A stretch of DNA of 64,000 nucleotides from Natrialba magadii ATCC 43099 (GCF_000025625.1 NC_013922.1:1302001-1366000), one strand, 5' to 3'. Numbered from the stretch's first letter, positions 19,946-29,418 are shown. Numbers and translations: made by a program. The notes: a model not told the origin generated them from the sequence alone.

Positions 19946-21064
19946 ATGACGACGCTCGAACTCGACGGCGAACACGCCGGCGGCCAGTTCCTGCGAACCG
20001 CACTCGCGCTGTCAGTACTCGAGTCCAGACCGATTCGAATCGAGAACATTCGCGGCGACCGGCCGACACCGGGGTTGGGCCACCAGCATCTGGCGGTCCT
20101 CGAGACGATGGCTGAACTCACCGACGCCGACGTATCGGGTGCCGACCACGGCGCGGAGACCGTCGCGTTCGATCCCGGAACGTCCCGACTGGCGGGCGGG
20201 GAGTACGCCGTCGACATCGGCACCGCCGGCAGCGTGACGCTGCTGTTCGACGCCGTTCTCCCGCTGGCGACCGTACTCGAGTCCCCGCTGTCGCTGACAG
20301 TGACCGGCGGAACGGACGTGGCGTGGTCGCCGCCGCTGGATTACACGCGATACGTGAAACTGCCGCTGCTGCGCCGATTCGGACTCACTGCCACAATCGA
20401 GTGTGAGCGGCGCGGATTCTACCCCGATGGTGACGGACGAGCGACGCTCCACCTCGCACCGTCCGAAATCGAGCCACTCGACGCTCCCTCGCTGGTCGAG
20501 CGGCCGGACGTGGCTGGGCTCCGGGCGTACTCGACAGAGGCCGCCGCGCTGGCGGAGCAGGATGTCGCACATCGACAGGCTGCGGGGGCGCTGAATCGAC
20601 TCGGACTCGAGTCGGTGGGCACCGAGACCCCCAGAACCGACTCAGCGCTCGCCGAGTGCGAGGTCGTCGAGCGGATCGAGACGACCGCAGCGAGCGCCTG
20701 TCCCGGCTCGGCAATCGTGCTCCGACTCGAGTCCGAAGACGGCGTTCCGGTCGCGGGCTGCAGCGCACTCGGCGAGCGCGGCGTGCCAGCCGAGCGCGTC
20801 GGCGAGGACGCCGCGGATGCCGCAAACCAATTTGCGGGCAGTGAGGCCGCCGTCGACCGCCACCTGGCCGATCAGCTTCTCGTCTTTCTCGCACTCGCCG
20901 GCGGCCGGGTTCGCGTGCCCGCCGTCACCGATCACGTCGACTCGAGTTGCGACCTTCTCGAGTCGTTCGGCGTGCCGGTCGTGCGCGTCGGAGAGGGGAC
21001 GGGAGAGACGGCCGTGGTCGCCGTCGAGTCGGGTGACGAAGTCGGTGAAGCCGACGGTGTCTGA
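19946..21064 (+). CDS. rtcA: RNA 3'-terminal phosphate cyclase
   Basis: RtcA (372 residues) converts RNA 3'-phosphate to 2',3'-cyclic phosphate with ATP. ELDGEHAGGQFLRTALALS and IENIRGDRPTPGLGHQHLA at the N-terminus and DIGTAGSVTLLFDAVLP near 90 are characteristic, as are ERRGFYPDGDG (about 155) and ADQLLVFLALAGG near 315. The expected catalytic histidine is probably that of TDHVDSSCDLLE (about 333). ATG 19946 gives MTTLELDGEHAGG, the conserved beginning. Divergent from the MFS gene. Confidence 0.93.
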   Translation: MTTLELDGEHAGGQFLRTALALSVLESRPIRIENIRGDRPTPGLGHQHLAVLETMAELTDADVSGADHGAETVAFDPGTSRLAGGEYAVDIGTAGSVTLLFDAVLPLATVLESPLSLTVTGGTDVAWSPPLDYTRYVKLPLLRRFGLTATIECERRGFYPDGDGRATLHLAPSEIEPLDAPSLVERPDVAGLRAYSTEAAALAEQDVAHRQAAGALNRLGLESVGTETPRTDSALAECEVVERIETTAASACPGSAIVLRLESEDGVPVAGCSALGERGVPAERVGEDAADAANQFAGSEAAVDRHLADQLLVFLALAGGRVRVPAVTDHVDSSCDLLESFGVPVVRVGEGTGETAVVAVESGDEVGEADGV

Positions 21065-21171
21065 ACCGACAGGGATGCTCACGTGACACCAGAACAACTT
21101 ATACCGGCAGCGTCCGATTGTCGCGATATGACTCGGACAGACGGCACCGACCGACGGCGGAGGGTCGACCC

Positions 21172-22125
21172 ATGAGCGAACTCGTCACCTTCGGCGAGTC
21201 CATGCTCAGACTCTCCCCGCCCGGTCACGAGCGACTCGAGAACGCGACCGAACTCGAGGTTCACGCCGGCGGTTCAGAGAGTAACGTCGCTATTGCCGCC
21301 CAGCGGCTCGGAACGGAGTCAACGTGGACATCGAAGGTACCCGAGACACCACTCGGCCGGCGCGTCGTCGGCGAACTCAGACAGCACGGCATCGAAACAG
21401 ATGTGGTCTGGAGCCACCGCGGTCGGCAGGGTACCTACTACCTGGAGCAGGGTGGCTCGCCCCGCGGCACGAACGTCATCTACGACCGCGCGGATAGCGC
21501 TATCACGACCGCCTCAGCAAGCGAGTTCAATCTCGGTTTGATCCAGAACGCGCAGGTGTTCTTCACCAGCGGTATCACACCCGCGCTCTCGGAATCACTC
21601 CGGGATGCCACAGCGAACCTGCTCAAGGCAGCCAGACAGGGCGGGACGACGACCGCCGTCGATTTTAACTACCGGCGGAAGCTCTGGAGCCCCGAGGAAG
21701 CCGAGTCGACGATGACTCGACTGTTCCCTGGTATCGATATCCTCATCATCGCCGCCCGCGACGCCCGCACCGTCCTCGGCTTCGAGGGCGACCCGCGCCA
21801 GCTCGCGCACAAACTCGGCTCTCAGTACAACTTCACCACCGTCGTCGTCACCCGCGGCGACGAGGGCGCAATCGGCTGGCACGACAGCGTCGTCCACGAC
21901 CAGGCGGCCTACGAGACCGACACCGCCGACGCCATCGGCACCGGCGACGCCTTCACCGGCGCGTTCATCGCCCGCCGACTCGACGGCGACGACGTCCCGA
22001 CGGCACTCGAGTACGCGGCTGCGACGGCGGCACTGAAGCGGACGATTCCGGGCGACGCGGCGCTGGTTACGGCGGAGGAAGTCGAGGAGGTCGTTGCGGA
22101 GCAGGGCGAGGATATTTCGCGTTGA
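21172..22125 (+). CDS. kdgK: 2-keto-3-deoxygluconate kinase (PfkB family)
   Basis: PfkB-family sugar kinase (317 residues) very like haloarchaeal KDG kinase, which phosphorylates 2-keto-3-deoxygluconate in the semi-phosphorylative Entner-Doudoroff route. FGESMLRLSPPG and GGSESNVAIAAQRLG mark the N-terminus; DFNYRRKLWSPEEA is typical of KDG kinases, and AIGTGDAFTGAFIARR contains the catalytic aspartate. ATG 21172 yields MSELVTFGESMLR; the upstream in-frame ATG adds 18 charged residues. Confidence 0.9.
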   Translation: MSELVTFGESMLRLSPPGHERLENATELEVHAGGSESNVAIAAQRLGTESTWTSKVPETPLGRRVVGELRQHGIETDVVWSHRGRQGTYYLEQGGSPRGTNVIYDRADSAITTASASEFNLGLIQNAQVFFTSGITPALSESLRDATANLLKAARQGGTTTAVDFNYRRKLWSPEEAESTMTRLFPGIDILIIAARDARTVLGFEGDPRQLAHKLGSQYNFTTVVVTRGDEGAIGWHDSVVHDQAAYETDTADAIGTGDAFTGAFIARRLDGDDVPTALEYAAATAALKRTIPGDAALVTAEEVEEVVAEQGEDISR

Positions 22126-22355
22126 CGGTGTGGCTGGCAGGTCGAGTGTTGTTTTGTCCGTTGTGCTGTCCGTTCCATTCTGTTTCCGCTCAGCTTTCGT
22201 TCTACTCCGTTCTGTTTTCGTTTCTCACTGTCCCGTCGCTTACTGTCTCTTCCTCCGCTTTCCCGCATGTGCTCCACCTACGACACTGGCCGTGGGACAC
22301 CAAGACACACCAGGCCAGTACTTTTGCCGACTCCATCTGAAATTCCACTATCACT

Positions 22356-22928
22356 ATGGACTGGACTATTCGCCAGGCACCGCCGTCGGCCGCAGCAACC
22401 ATCCGGGAAATCGCCCGCGAAAGCTGGCATGCCGCCTACGACGACTTCCTCGGCACGTCGCAGGTCGACCGGATGATCGATGACTGGTACGAACTCGAGG
22501 CACTCGAGTCATCCATCGCGACCGCAGCCGACCAAGCGAGAGCGTCGTTTCTGGTCGCCGTTCCATCCGAGGTCGACGACGCAGCCAATGGTGAGCACGC
22601 TGAGAACGCTGAGAACGCTACAGCCGCCGTCGGCTTCGCACACGCTGGCGTCGACCCAGACGAGCCCGAAACCGCATACCTCCCACGGCTGTACGCCCGG
22701 CCGAGTGTCTGGGGAGAAGGGGTCGGAACTGCGCTGATCGACCGCGTTGAAGCCGACCTGCGCTCACACAGCGACCGACTTCGACTCACCGTCCTCGCAG
22801 ACAACGAGGTCGGCGTCTCGTTCTACGAATCGCGCGGCTTCGAGCGAGTTGAAACGCGACCGTCGGATCTGGAGTCCGTGGATGGCGAGGGTGTACTCGA
22901 GGAGCACATCTACGAAAAGTCGCTGTGA
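22356..22928 (+). CDS. GNAT N-acetyltransferase
   Basis: Acetyl-CoA-dependent acetyltransferase of 190 residues. YARPSVWGEGVGTALIDRVE supplies the pyrophosphate-binding R/Q-x-x-G-x-G/A loop (about 122-134), and LTVLADNEVGVSFYESRGFE is the closing GNAT motif. The acceptor is unknown. It is preceded by a 230-bp pyrimidine-rich gap in which I see no gene. Confidence 0.9.
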   Translation: MDWTIRQAPPSAAATIREIARESWHAAYDDFLGTSQVDRMIDDWYELEALESSIATAADQARASFLVAVPSEVDDAANGEHAENAENATAAVGFAHAGVDPDEPETAYLPRLYARPSVWGEGVGTALIDRVEADLRSHSDRLRLTVLADNEVGVSFYESRGFERVETRPSDLESVDGEGVLEEHIYEKSL

Positions 22929-22990
22929 GTGTGGTGGACTGGTTTGAAAGGAGGATACCGAATCGAACGAGTTTTTCATAACGATTCAAG

Positions 22991-23002
22991 TATATAAATT
23001 TA
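22991..23002 (+). promoter_or_regulatory. TATA box of the lipoprotein gene
   Basis: TATATAAATTTA, an outstanding AT-rich box in high-GC surroundings. It is centred about 32 bp before ATG 23029, which fits leaderless or near-leaderless transcription. Confidence 0.7.
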
Positions 23003-23028
23003 TGGTGTTGTAGTGAGGTTGGTAGGGC

Positions 23029-23532
23029 ATGAATCGGCGCAAGCTGCTGCTCGGTAGTGGAACGTTCGTTGCATCGATGGCAGCAGGTTGTCTACAAGCG
23101 GGCGGAACTAGCGAAAATAAAGCGACCGTCGCCACCGACGCAGTTGAACAGTATTTCCAGGCGCTGCAAGAGAACGATCAAGAGCGGGCGAACCAGCACG
23201 CACATCCAGACGGCGAGTACTATCTCGACGATGAGAGCGATCCCGTTCTGAGCGCGGAGGGGCTCACAATTGACGAAACGGAGGTCGTCGATGTCGAAAC
23301 GGGCGTCGGACACATGCACGAAGACGCTGACGAGGTCTCCATTGACGAACGCGTCGAAGAGGAGAGAACTGCACTCGAAGCGCTGCAGGACGAGTACGGG
23401 TTCGACGACTACGCCTACGTACGTCACGACGCCGAAGCCGAGGGGCTCACATTTAATTCGATCTACGTCCTCTTCGAGAGCGATGACGGGTGGGTCATCT
23501 GGTCGGTGCCAACCGTTCTCCACGAACACTGA
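23029..23532 (+). CDS. Secreted lipoprotein, unknown function
   Basis: A 167-residue protein with a Tat-type signal (MNRRKLLLGSG) and a lipobox MAAGC at Cys21, so it should be exported folded and lipid-anchored. The mature part is acidic and begins with a helix (VEQYFQALQENDQERANQHAHPDG) reminiscent of small SnoaL/NTF2-like lipoproteins that accumulate in haloarchaea. It ends in a beta stretch (FNSIYVLFESDDGWVIWSVP). Ligand unknown. Confidence 0.8.
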   Translation: MNRRKLLLGSGTFVASMAAGCLQAGGTSENKATVATDAVEQYFQALQENDQERANQHAHPDGEYYLDDESDPVLSAEGLTIDETEVVDVETGVGHMHEDADEVSIDERVEEERTALEALQDEYGFDDYAYVRHDAEAEGLTFNSIYVLFESDDGWVIWSVPTVLHEH

Positions 23533-23605
23533 GGACCTATCGGTTGTGCTGTGGATAGAAAGCCGGTGTACGTACAAAAGCCGCTGTAACCCGGTTCGAA
23601 GAAGC

Positions 23606-23637
23606 AAACCGGTTTCTCAAGCGCTATAGCGCCTTTT
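23606..23637. terminator. Palindromes and T-run between convergent genes
   Basis: AAACCGGTTT at 23606-23615 and the perfect 12-bp palindrome GCGCTATAGCGC at 23621-23632, followed by CTTTT. They sit in the short gap between the convergent lipoprotein and RNB genes, where a hairpin plus T-run could end both transcripts. Confidence 0.45.
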
Positions 23638-23646
23638 CGGTTTCAC

Positions 23647-24945
23647 CTACAGCGTCTTTTCGGCTTCGTCGTCGTCGACGATTTCGATCCCACGGTTGTT
23701 GACCGCCATCGGATCGAGACCAACCTCCTGCAGGAACTGCTTGTACTCGCGCTCACACTGCTCTGCGTCCTTTTGCTTATCGCTCGCGCGGTCACAGAGT
23801 TCCACGAGGTTCTCCGGCACGTCGTTCTGGTAGACGATCCAGTGATTGATCAAGTCCGAGAGGCGGCGGATCGGGCTGGTGAAGTGGCCGTAGATCTCGA
23901 AGTTCAACGCGTGGTGGCCGCCAAACGGGTCGTTCATGTACTTTGCGCGGGGCATCACCTTCATCACGGCCCACTGGATCTTGTCGAGTTGGCGGCCGGG
24001 TGCCTCCTCCAGGGTCGCGTTGACGGCCTTTCGTGGGTCCTCCCAGGTATCGCCGGGGATCGAGACGCCGTCCAAGTCCTGAATCTCGCGCAGCGCCTCG
24101 GACCACTCGTCCGGGCTTGGCTGCGGGTGAACGCGGTACATCGCCTCGACGCCGCGGTCCCACATCAGCGTGTGCGTGACGGCCTTGTTGGCCTTGAGCA
24201 TACACTCCTCGATGATCGTGTGGGCGCGGTCGCGGCTCGGGTTCAAAACGAGCGAGCCGTCTTCCTTGCGCTGTTCGTGCATCCGGTCTGCGACTTCGTG
24301 GACCAGTTTGTTCTCCTTGTGCAGCGGCGCGTCGGGATCGTCGAGCCGGTTCTCGGCCTGCGAGTACGTCAGGCGCTCGTCGGACTCGATAACCGACTTG
24401 TAAATCTCGATGTTCTCGTAGCCGAGGTGCTCCTTATCCAGGTGCATCTCGACGGTGTGGGCAAAGCGCTCCTCGTTTGGCACGAGCGAGCAAACCGACT
24501 CCGCCAGAATCGGCGGGAGCATGTGGATCGTATAGCCCGGCAGGTAGACCGTGTTACTGCGCTCGACGGCCTCGTCCCACATCGCCGTCTCCGGGTTGAC
24601 GTAGTGGGTCACGTCGGCGATGTGCACCCAGAGGACGTACTCGTCTTCGCGCTCTTCGATCGAGAGCGCGTCGTCGAAGTCCTGGGCGTCGATCGGGTCC
24701 GTCGTCCAGGTCGTCAGGTCTCGCAGGTCCTTTCGGTCGTCGATCCCCTCTGAGATCTCCGACTGTACGTTCTGCGTTCGCGCTTCGGCCTCCTCGAGTA
24801 CCGCCTCGGGGAACTCGTCCCGAATCTCGAATTTCTCGAAGAGGTCATCGCGCTTGTTCTCGAGATGACGGGCGAGATCCTCCGAGATCTGGACGGGACC
24901 CTGCCCTTCGGCCGTACCGGCTTCGGCCTGTGCGTCGTCGCTCAT
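23647..24945 (-). CDS. RNB-domain exoribonuclease (RNase II/R-like)
   Basis: A 432-residue 3'-5' exoribonuclease consisting essentially of the RNB catalytic domain. DPIDAQDFDDALSIE (about 77-91) holds the magnesium-binding aspartates; NTVYLPGYTIHMLPP and the late FTSPIRRLSDLINHWIV motif are diagnostic. The cold-shock and S1 RNA-binding domains of bacterial RNase R are absent, as is usual for haloarchaeal versions. Confidence 0.93.
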   Translation of the reverse strand: MSDDAQAEAGTAEGQGPVQISEDLARHLENKRDDLFEKFEIRDEFPEAVLEEAEARTQNVQSEISEGIDDRKDLRDLTTWTTDPIDAQDFDDALSIEEREDEYVLWVHIADVTHYVNPETAMWDEAVERSNTVYLPGYTIHMLPPILAESVCSLVPNEERFAHTVEMHLDKEHLGYENIEIYKSVIESDERLTYSQAENRLDDPDAPLHKENKLVHEVADRMHEQRKEDGSLVLNPSRDRAHTIIEECMLKANKAVTHTLMWDRGVEAMYRVHPQPSPDEWSEALREIQDLDGVSIPGDTWEDPRKAVNATLEEAPGRQLDKIQWAVMKVMPRAKYMNDPFGGHHALNFEIYGHFTSPIRRLSDLINHWIVYQNDVPENLVELCDRASDKQKDAEQCEREYKQFLQEVGLDPMAVNNRGIEIVDDDEAEKTL

Positions 24946-25058
24946 GGCGTGGGGTACGGAGGTGAGGGTGAAAGTCGTGTCGGGTTCTGTGTTTGGCTCG
25001 AGGGTTCGTGAACAGGGGGGACAGAGATCACTGTCTATACATCATCCGTACATCACCC

Positions 25059-25125
25059 ACCCGCACATCACTCGCATCTCACACCACCCGCACATCACTC
25101 GCATCTCACACCACCCGCACAGCAC
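25059..25125. repeat. 27-bp tandem repeat
   Basis: About 2.5 copies of a 27-bp unit containing CCGCACATCACTCGCATCTC (copies start at 25059, 25086 and 25113). It fills most of the 191-bp gap between the RNB gene and the 3' end of the histidine kinase gene. The strand is C-rich with few G. No gene is seen here. Confidence 0.8.
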
Positions 25126-25136
25126 TGGTCACATGT

Positions 25137-26273
25137 TTAGACCGCCTGTTCTCGCTCTTCTCGCTCGCTCGTCGACGCCACCGGTAACGTGAACGAAAAC
25201 GTCGCCCCCTCGTTGGGCGCAGACTCCACCCAGAGACGCCCGTCATGTCGCTTGACGATTCGCTTACACAGCGCCAGGCCAATGCCCGTGCCAGAGCGCT
25301 CCTCGTGGCTGTGCAAGCGCTGGAATACCTCGAAAATCCGTTCCTGGTCGTCCACCGCGATACCGATCCCATCGTCGTGAAGCGAAATCTGCCATTCCGT
25401 GTCCGTTCGCTCGGCTGTGATCGTGATCTCCGGTCGCTCCCCCCCGCTGTACTCGATTGCGTTCGAAAGCAGATTCTGGAACAACTGGCGCAACTGGTCC
25501 GCATCACCCGCCACCGTCGGCAGCGACTCCGACTCGATCTGTGCGTCGTGTTCCTCGATTTTTACCTGCAGGTCCTGACGAACGTTCGCGAGCACGTCGT
25601 CCAGTTCCGTCGGCGTCAGCGGACTGCCTTCCGTGTCGATTCGAGAGTACTCGAGTAACGCGTCGATCATACTGCGCATTCGATCCGCGCCGTCGATGGC
25701 GAACTCGAGGAACTCCTCGCCGTCCTCGTCGAACCCGTCGCCGTAGCGCTGTTCGATGAGCTGGAGGTAACTCGAGACCATCCGCAGGGGTTCTTGCAGG
25801 TCGTGGGAGGCGGCGTAGGCGAACTGCTCGAGTGACTTGTTCGACGCCTCGAGCTGTGAGATGTAGTGGAGGAGGTCTTTGGACTGTTCGCGACGGACGA
25901 GCAGCGAGTTGAGTCGGCGAAAGAGCAGCAGTCGGTCTACCGGTGCGTCGATGATGTCGTCAATCAGGTAGGGAGGTTCGCGATCGTCGACGTCTGGGAG
26001 AGTGATTTGTGGGTTGCTGTCGGTCCGGCGGATGAGGACGACCGGACAGAAAATGGGGTCACTCTCCTCGACGCGTTCTTCGAGGGCGGCGTGATACTCC
26101 GGGAACGAGTGGTCGTCGACGAGATAGAGGTCGGCCTGCCCAATAGACTGCGTCGTCCGGACGGTGTAGTGGTTCTCGAGGAGTTTGCGGATCGCGGCAC
26201 GGTTTCCTTCCTCGGTGATGAGTAACTGTATCGTGGTCGTCTGTGTCCCGGCTGTGGGCGTGTTCGAACTCAT
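25137..26273 (-). CDS. Histidine kinase with degenerate receiver-like N-terminus
   Basis: A 378-residue soluble kinase. Residues about 15-125 look like a receiver fold lacking the phospho-acceptor pattern (LLITEEGNRAAIRKLLENHY, ADLYLVDDHSF). A short coiled helix leads into HisKA with the phospho-His in FAYAASHDLQEPLRMV (about 165). The HATPase domain has N-box NLLSNAIEYS, G1 DDGIGI and GTGIGLALCKRIV. No PAS domain or membrane segment is present. It lies 171 bp downstream of kaiC on the same strand. ATG 26273 (MSSNTPTAG) is preferred to the long Arg-rich extension. Confidence 0.88.
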   Translation of the reverse strand: MSSNTPTAGTQTTTIQLLITEEGNRAAIRKLLENHYTVRTTQSIGQADLYLVDDHSFPEYHAALEERVEESDPIFCPVVLIRRTDSNPQITLPDVDDREPPYLIDDIIDAPVDRLLLFRRLNSLLVRREQSKDLLHYISQLEASNKSLEQFAYAASHDLQEPLRMVSSYLQLIEQRYGDGFDEDGEEFLEFAIDGADRMRSMIDALLEYSRIDTEGSPLTPTELDDVLANVRQDLQVKIEEHDAQIESESLPTVAGDADQLRQLFQNLLSNAIEYSGGERPEITITAERTDTEWQISLHDDGIGIAVDDQERIFEVFQRLHSHEERSGTGIGLALCKRIVKRHDGRLWVESAPNEGATFSFTLPVASTSEREEREQAV

Positions 26274-26444
26274 GTGTGATCTGTGTCGCTGACGTCCGCT
26301 ACCCCATCCCTGCCGTGTAGATCGGTCGTTGTGCACGTTCCGAGGTAGCTGGCTGCTCGGGATACCCCGGTCGTTCGCGTCTGTGCTTGCGTCTCTGACC
26401 CACCCGCGCTTCGTCTCGGCTCGATACAACTCGCTGGTGACGAC

Positions 26445-27923
26445 TCATTCGCACTGGTGCTGGTGTGGATCTGCTGGCCCGCCCATTCGCGGCGTTCCCT
26501 GGAGGATGCCGTAGAGACCGGTCAGCGGTTCACCGACGCGGATGCCGTTGCTCTCGATTTTAAACTCCCGAAGGTTGTGCTCGAAACTGCCCGAGCGCTT
26601 CTTGAGGACGCCGACTACCTTCCGGAGGCTGCCGTCCATCTCGACGTAGCTCAGGAACAGCAGATTGTCCGCGACGTAGCTCAAATTGTTACTCGTTGCG
26701 TTCGAGATACCCGTGATTTCAGAGATTTCGTTCGTGATCAGGACCGTCACGCCCCGGTTCTTGAGATAGCGGGTGAGCGCGTGAAGCTTTCGGACGAGCA
26801 TGTCCTCGTTGCCCTGAATTGAGGTCGTATAGCCGTCGAGTCCGTCGATCATCACAATGTCCGTCTCGCGCTCGTCGACCTCCTGTTTGACCATATGCGC
26901 GAACTCCTCGCCTGAGAGCGTCCGCGGTTCGATTTCAGTGATCGAAAGCGTCCCCTCCTCGCGCATCGTCGTCACCGGCATCCCGATCGCCTCGGAACGA
27001 TGCTCGTAGGTCTCCATATCCTCCTCGAAGAGGTACACCGCCGATTTCATCCCGTTTTTCGCCGCCTGTGCGAGGAACTGTGTCCCAGTCGAGGTCTTCC
27101 CCGCTCCCGTCGGACCGCTGATGAACGTCACGGTGCGCTTGTCGAACCCACCGCCGACGAGTTCGTCCAGTCCCTCGATACCGAACTCGAGTTGGATCGA
27201 TTCGAACGGGTGCTCGTGGCGTTCGGGGACCAGTTGTGGGAAGATTTCGAGGCCGCTTCCGCGGATCTCCATGCCGTGGTCGCCCTCGCGCTGGCCAAGT
27301 GCGCGATGTTTGGCGACCTTGATGCGGCGACCGCCGTCGCCACGCGTGAGTTCGATGATACCGTCGCTGAGCGACCGTATTTCGGTGTCATACTCCTGGT
27401 CCGTGGAGGGCGTTGCGGTCGTGACGACGGTAATTTCGCGCTGTTTGAGAAACCGCATGAACGCGAGGATGCGCTTTCGGAACTGGTAGTCGTTCGCCTC
27501 GACGTACCGAAGTTGGGTGATAGGGTCGACGACGACCCGGTCGGGGTCGATCTCTCGGATCGCGTCGTGAATGTTCTGTGTGTACCGGTCTTGCTCGATG
27601 TCGCTCGGGTCGACCAAATCGTACGAGTAGTCTTCAGTGAAGAAATCCGAGTCGGGCCCGAGATCGAGAAACTCCGCGTCCGTAACGTCGATACCCACTG
27701 CCTCGCCGTTTGCGACGATTTCCTCTTTGGACTCCTCGCCGTGGATGAACAGCACCGTTTCGTCGTCGTTCAGCCCCTCTTCGAGGAAGTGCATCCCGAG
27801 TAACGTCTTCCCGGTGCCGGGCTGACCGTGAACGAGATACATTCGCCCTGGAACGAACCCGCCGTGCAAAATATCGTCGAGGCCACCGACCCCGCTACTC
27901 ACCGGGGACGTTCGATGTTCCAT
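26445..27923 (-). CDS. Dual-domain KaiC-like ATPase
   Basis: A 492-residue RecA-fold protein with two KaiC domains. Domain 1 has Walker A GQPGTGKT (about 33), HGEES and RVVVDPITQLRY; domain 2 has Walker A GPTGAGKT (about 270), FEEDMETY and DIVMIDGLDGY. Both glutamate pairs needed for KaiC hydrolysis (HGEES, FEED) are kept. No KaiA or KaiB genes are near. Placement upstream of a histidine kinase suggests a signalling pair. Haloarchaeal KaiC homologues (cir genes) respond to light or day cycle; that role is inferred only. Confidence 0.9.
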   Translation of the reverse strand: MEHRTSPVSSGVGGLDDILHGGFVPGRMYLVHGQPGTGKTLLGMHFLEEGLNDDETVLFIHGEESKEEIVANGEAVGIDVTDAEFLDLGPDSDFFTEDYSYDLVDPSDIEQDRYTQNIHDAIREIDPDRVVVDPITQLRYVEANDYQFRKRILAFMRFLKQREITVVTTATPSTDQEYDTEIRSLSDGIIELTRGDGGRRIKVAKHRALGQREGDHGMEIRGSGLEIFPQLVPERHEHPFESIQLEFGIEGLDELVGGGFDKRTVTFISGPTGAGKTSTGTQFLAQAAKNGMKSAVYLFEEDMETYEHRSEAIGMPVTTMREEGTLSITEIEPRTLSGEEFAHMVKQEVDERETDIVMIDGLDGYTTSIQGNEDMLVRKLHALTRYLKNRGVTVLITNEISEITGISNATSNNLSYVADNLLFLSYVEMDGSLRKVVGVLKKRSGSFEHNLREFKIESNGIRVGEPLTGLYGILQGTPRMGGPADPHQHQCE

Positions 27924-28077
27924 ATAGGGTTTAAAAGGGGCTGAGTGACATTAAGTAATCGCTTGCGGATGGGGAAAGAACCTCTCCCCGCTTGCAGGCC
28001 ATACCTGGCGCTACCAGCAGTTTTGCGCGACAATAACCAACACAGGTCGGTGACGTGATGAGGACTCACCACGACGA

Positions 28078-28935
28078 TTACAGTTCGTACGTCTCGCCAT
28101 CGAGCGCCAGCGGCTCCGCAAACGCATCGTCTGCCGGATAAAAGTGTGCGATGTGGACGAGCCTCGTTTGCTCGGCGTCGAGGTCGTCCGCGAGCGCGAG
28201 TGCACCCTCGCGCGTCATGTGTTTGGTCCCGAAGGTGCGCGCCACTCCATCGTCGTCTGTGTGTCTGCCGCCGATCGGATGTGCATCACAGAGTTCCGCG
28301 GGAACGATCGCATCCGCTAACAACAGGTCAGGATCGGCAAGCACCTCACGCGAAGCCTGCGGGATCGCATAGCTCGTATCACCCGACAGCGAGAGCTTCG
28401 CCCCGGTTTGGGGGTCCTCGATAGCAAGCCCATAACACACGAGCGGTGGGTGATCGACCGGGACGAGCGTCACATCGAACCCACAGATTCGGGTGGACTC
28501 GAGTGGCGTCGTCGGCTGGACGGTGACGGCGTCGAGGTAGTCGTAGTCGCTGGCGACGGTTTCGGCGACGCTCTGGCCGGTCTGGGGGTCGGTTTCGTCG
28601 GCGGCGTGGACGTCGAGCGAGTCAAACACGCGAAAGACGTTGCCGAGGCCGTCGAGGTGGTCGAAGTGGATGTGGGTGATGATAGCGGCGTCGGGAAGTG
28701 GAACCGACTCACGCAGGAACTGATACCGGAAGTCGGGGCTGAAGTCGACGAGCAGGGACTCGTCGGTGCGGTCGTTCTCGACGTGGACCGAAAAGCGCGT
28801 GCGTTCTATGTCGCGCTCGCGGGCGGTTTCGCAGGTGTCACACTCACAGCCGACGGTGGGTGTGCCGGTCGTATCGCCGGTTCCGAGGAGCGTTACGCGC
28901 ACGGGGTGATCACCATGGCTGTGGTTGGACTGCAC
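28078..28935 (-). CDS. MBL-fold metallohydrolase (PhnP-like)
   Basis: A 285-residue metallo-beta-lactamase-fold phosphodiesterase type enzyme. GTGDTTGTPTVGCECDTC near the N-terminus (Cys-rich, as in PhnP/Lpx-like members) is followed by HIHFDHLDG (about 86-94), the principal zinc site. SLSGDTSYAIP holds the bridging aspartate, and VHIAHFYPAD the final histidine. The substrate is not known, a cyclic phosphodiester being typical of the group. Confidence 0.88.
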   Translation of the reverse strand: MQSNHSHGDHPVRVTLLGTGDTTGTPTVGCECDTCETARERDIERTRFSVHVENDRTDESLLVDFSPDFRYQFLRESVPLPDAAIITHIHFDHLDGLGNVFRVFDSLDVHAADETDPQTGQSVAETVASDYDYLDAVTVQPTTPLESTRICGFDVTLVPVDHPPLVCYGLAIEDPQTGAKLSLSGDTSYAIPQASREVLADPDLLLADAIVPAELCDAHPIGGRHTDDDGVARTFGTKHMTREGALALADDLDAEQTRLVHIAHFYPADDAFAEPLALDGETYEL

Positions 28936-28989
28936 TGCCCTGCTTCGGCCCGTCCCGTCTCACGGCCGATCAGTCGGCGTCGGCGTCGA

Positions 28990-29418
28990 TTATACATACG
29001 TCTGCCCTTCCGCCAGCGCCTGCTGGATCAACGGGTGATTCGGTTGCGATTCGAACCGCTTCGCCGGGATGACGGACACCGAGACGACGATACCGTGCTC
29101 GATGCCGATCGATTCGCCAAGCGACTCGAGTTGGCGTTCGAGTTCGTCGTCGAGTGCGTCGTCTGCGAGGCCGACCAGGAGTTCCACCGAGGCGTGGACG
29201 GGGCGGTCGTTCTGGACGGCATCGCCGAAGGCGACGAGACGTTCGATTGCGTCGCCGTACTCGGCCTGTGCCTGGCGGGCGAACGCCGCTGCGGGGTCGG
29301 AAGGGGATCCGCTGTGAGAACCAGGATCCGAATCGGAACGCGTGACCCGATTCAGAGTGCGGTCTCCCCGACCGTCCGTATCGCGGTCTCTGTCCCCGGG
29401 TCGTGGCCCATCAGTCAT
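28990..29418 (-). CDS. Degenerate nucleotidyltransferase-like protein
   Basis: A 142-residue protein: a disordered, charged N-terminus (about 1-40) then a small alpha/beta domain. RLVAFGDAVQNDRPVHASVELLVGL sits where MNT nucleotidyltransferases have FGSxARGxxxxxSDIDLLV, and HPLIQQALAEGQTYV resembles their C-terminal helix. The catalytic GS and DxD residues are not conserved (GD and SVE instead), so it should be inactive as a transferase. Function unknown. Confidence 0.6.
   Translation of the reverse strand: MTDGPRPGDRDRDTDGRGDRTLNRVTRSDSDPGSHSGSPSDPAAAFARQAQAEYGDAIERLVAFGDAVQNDRPVHASVELLVGLADDALDDELERQLESLGESIGIEHGIVVSVSVIPAKRFESQPNHPLIQQALAEGQTYV

Noticed and set aside
23773-24753. 326-codon frame antisense to the RNB gene
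   Set aside because: A shadow frame: Val/Arg/Leu-biased composition without domain features, fully inside a certain gene.
25059-25125. CRISPR-like array
   Set aside because: A 27-bp unit repeated directly without spacers; simple tandem repeat.
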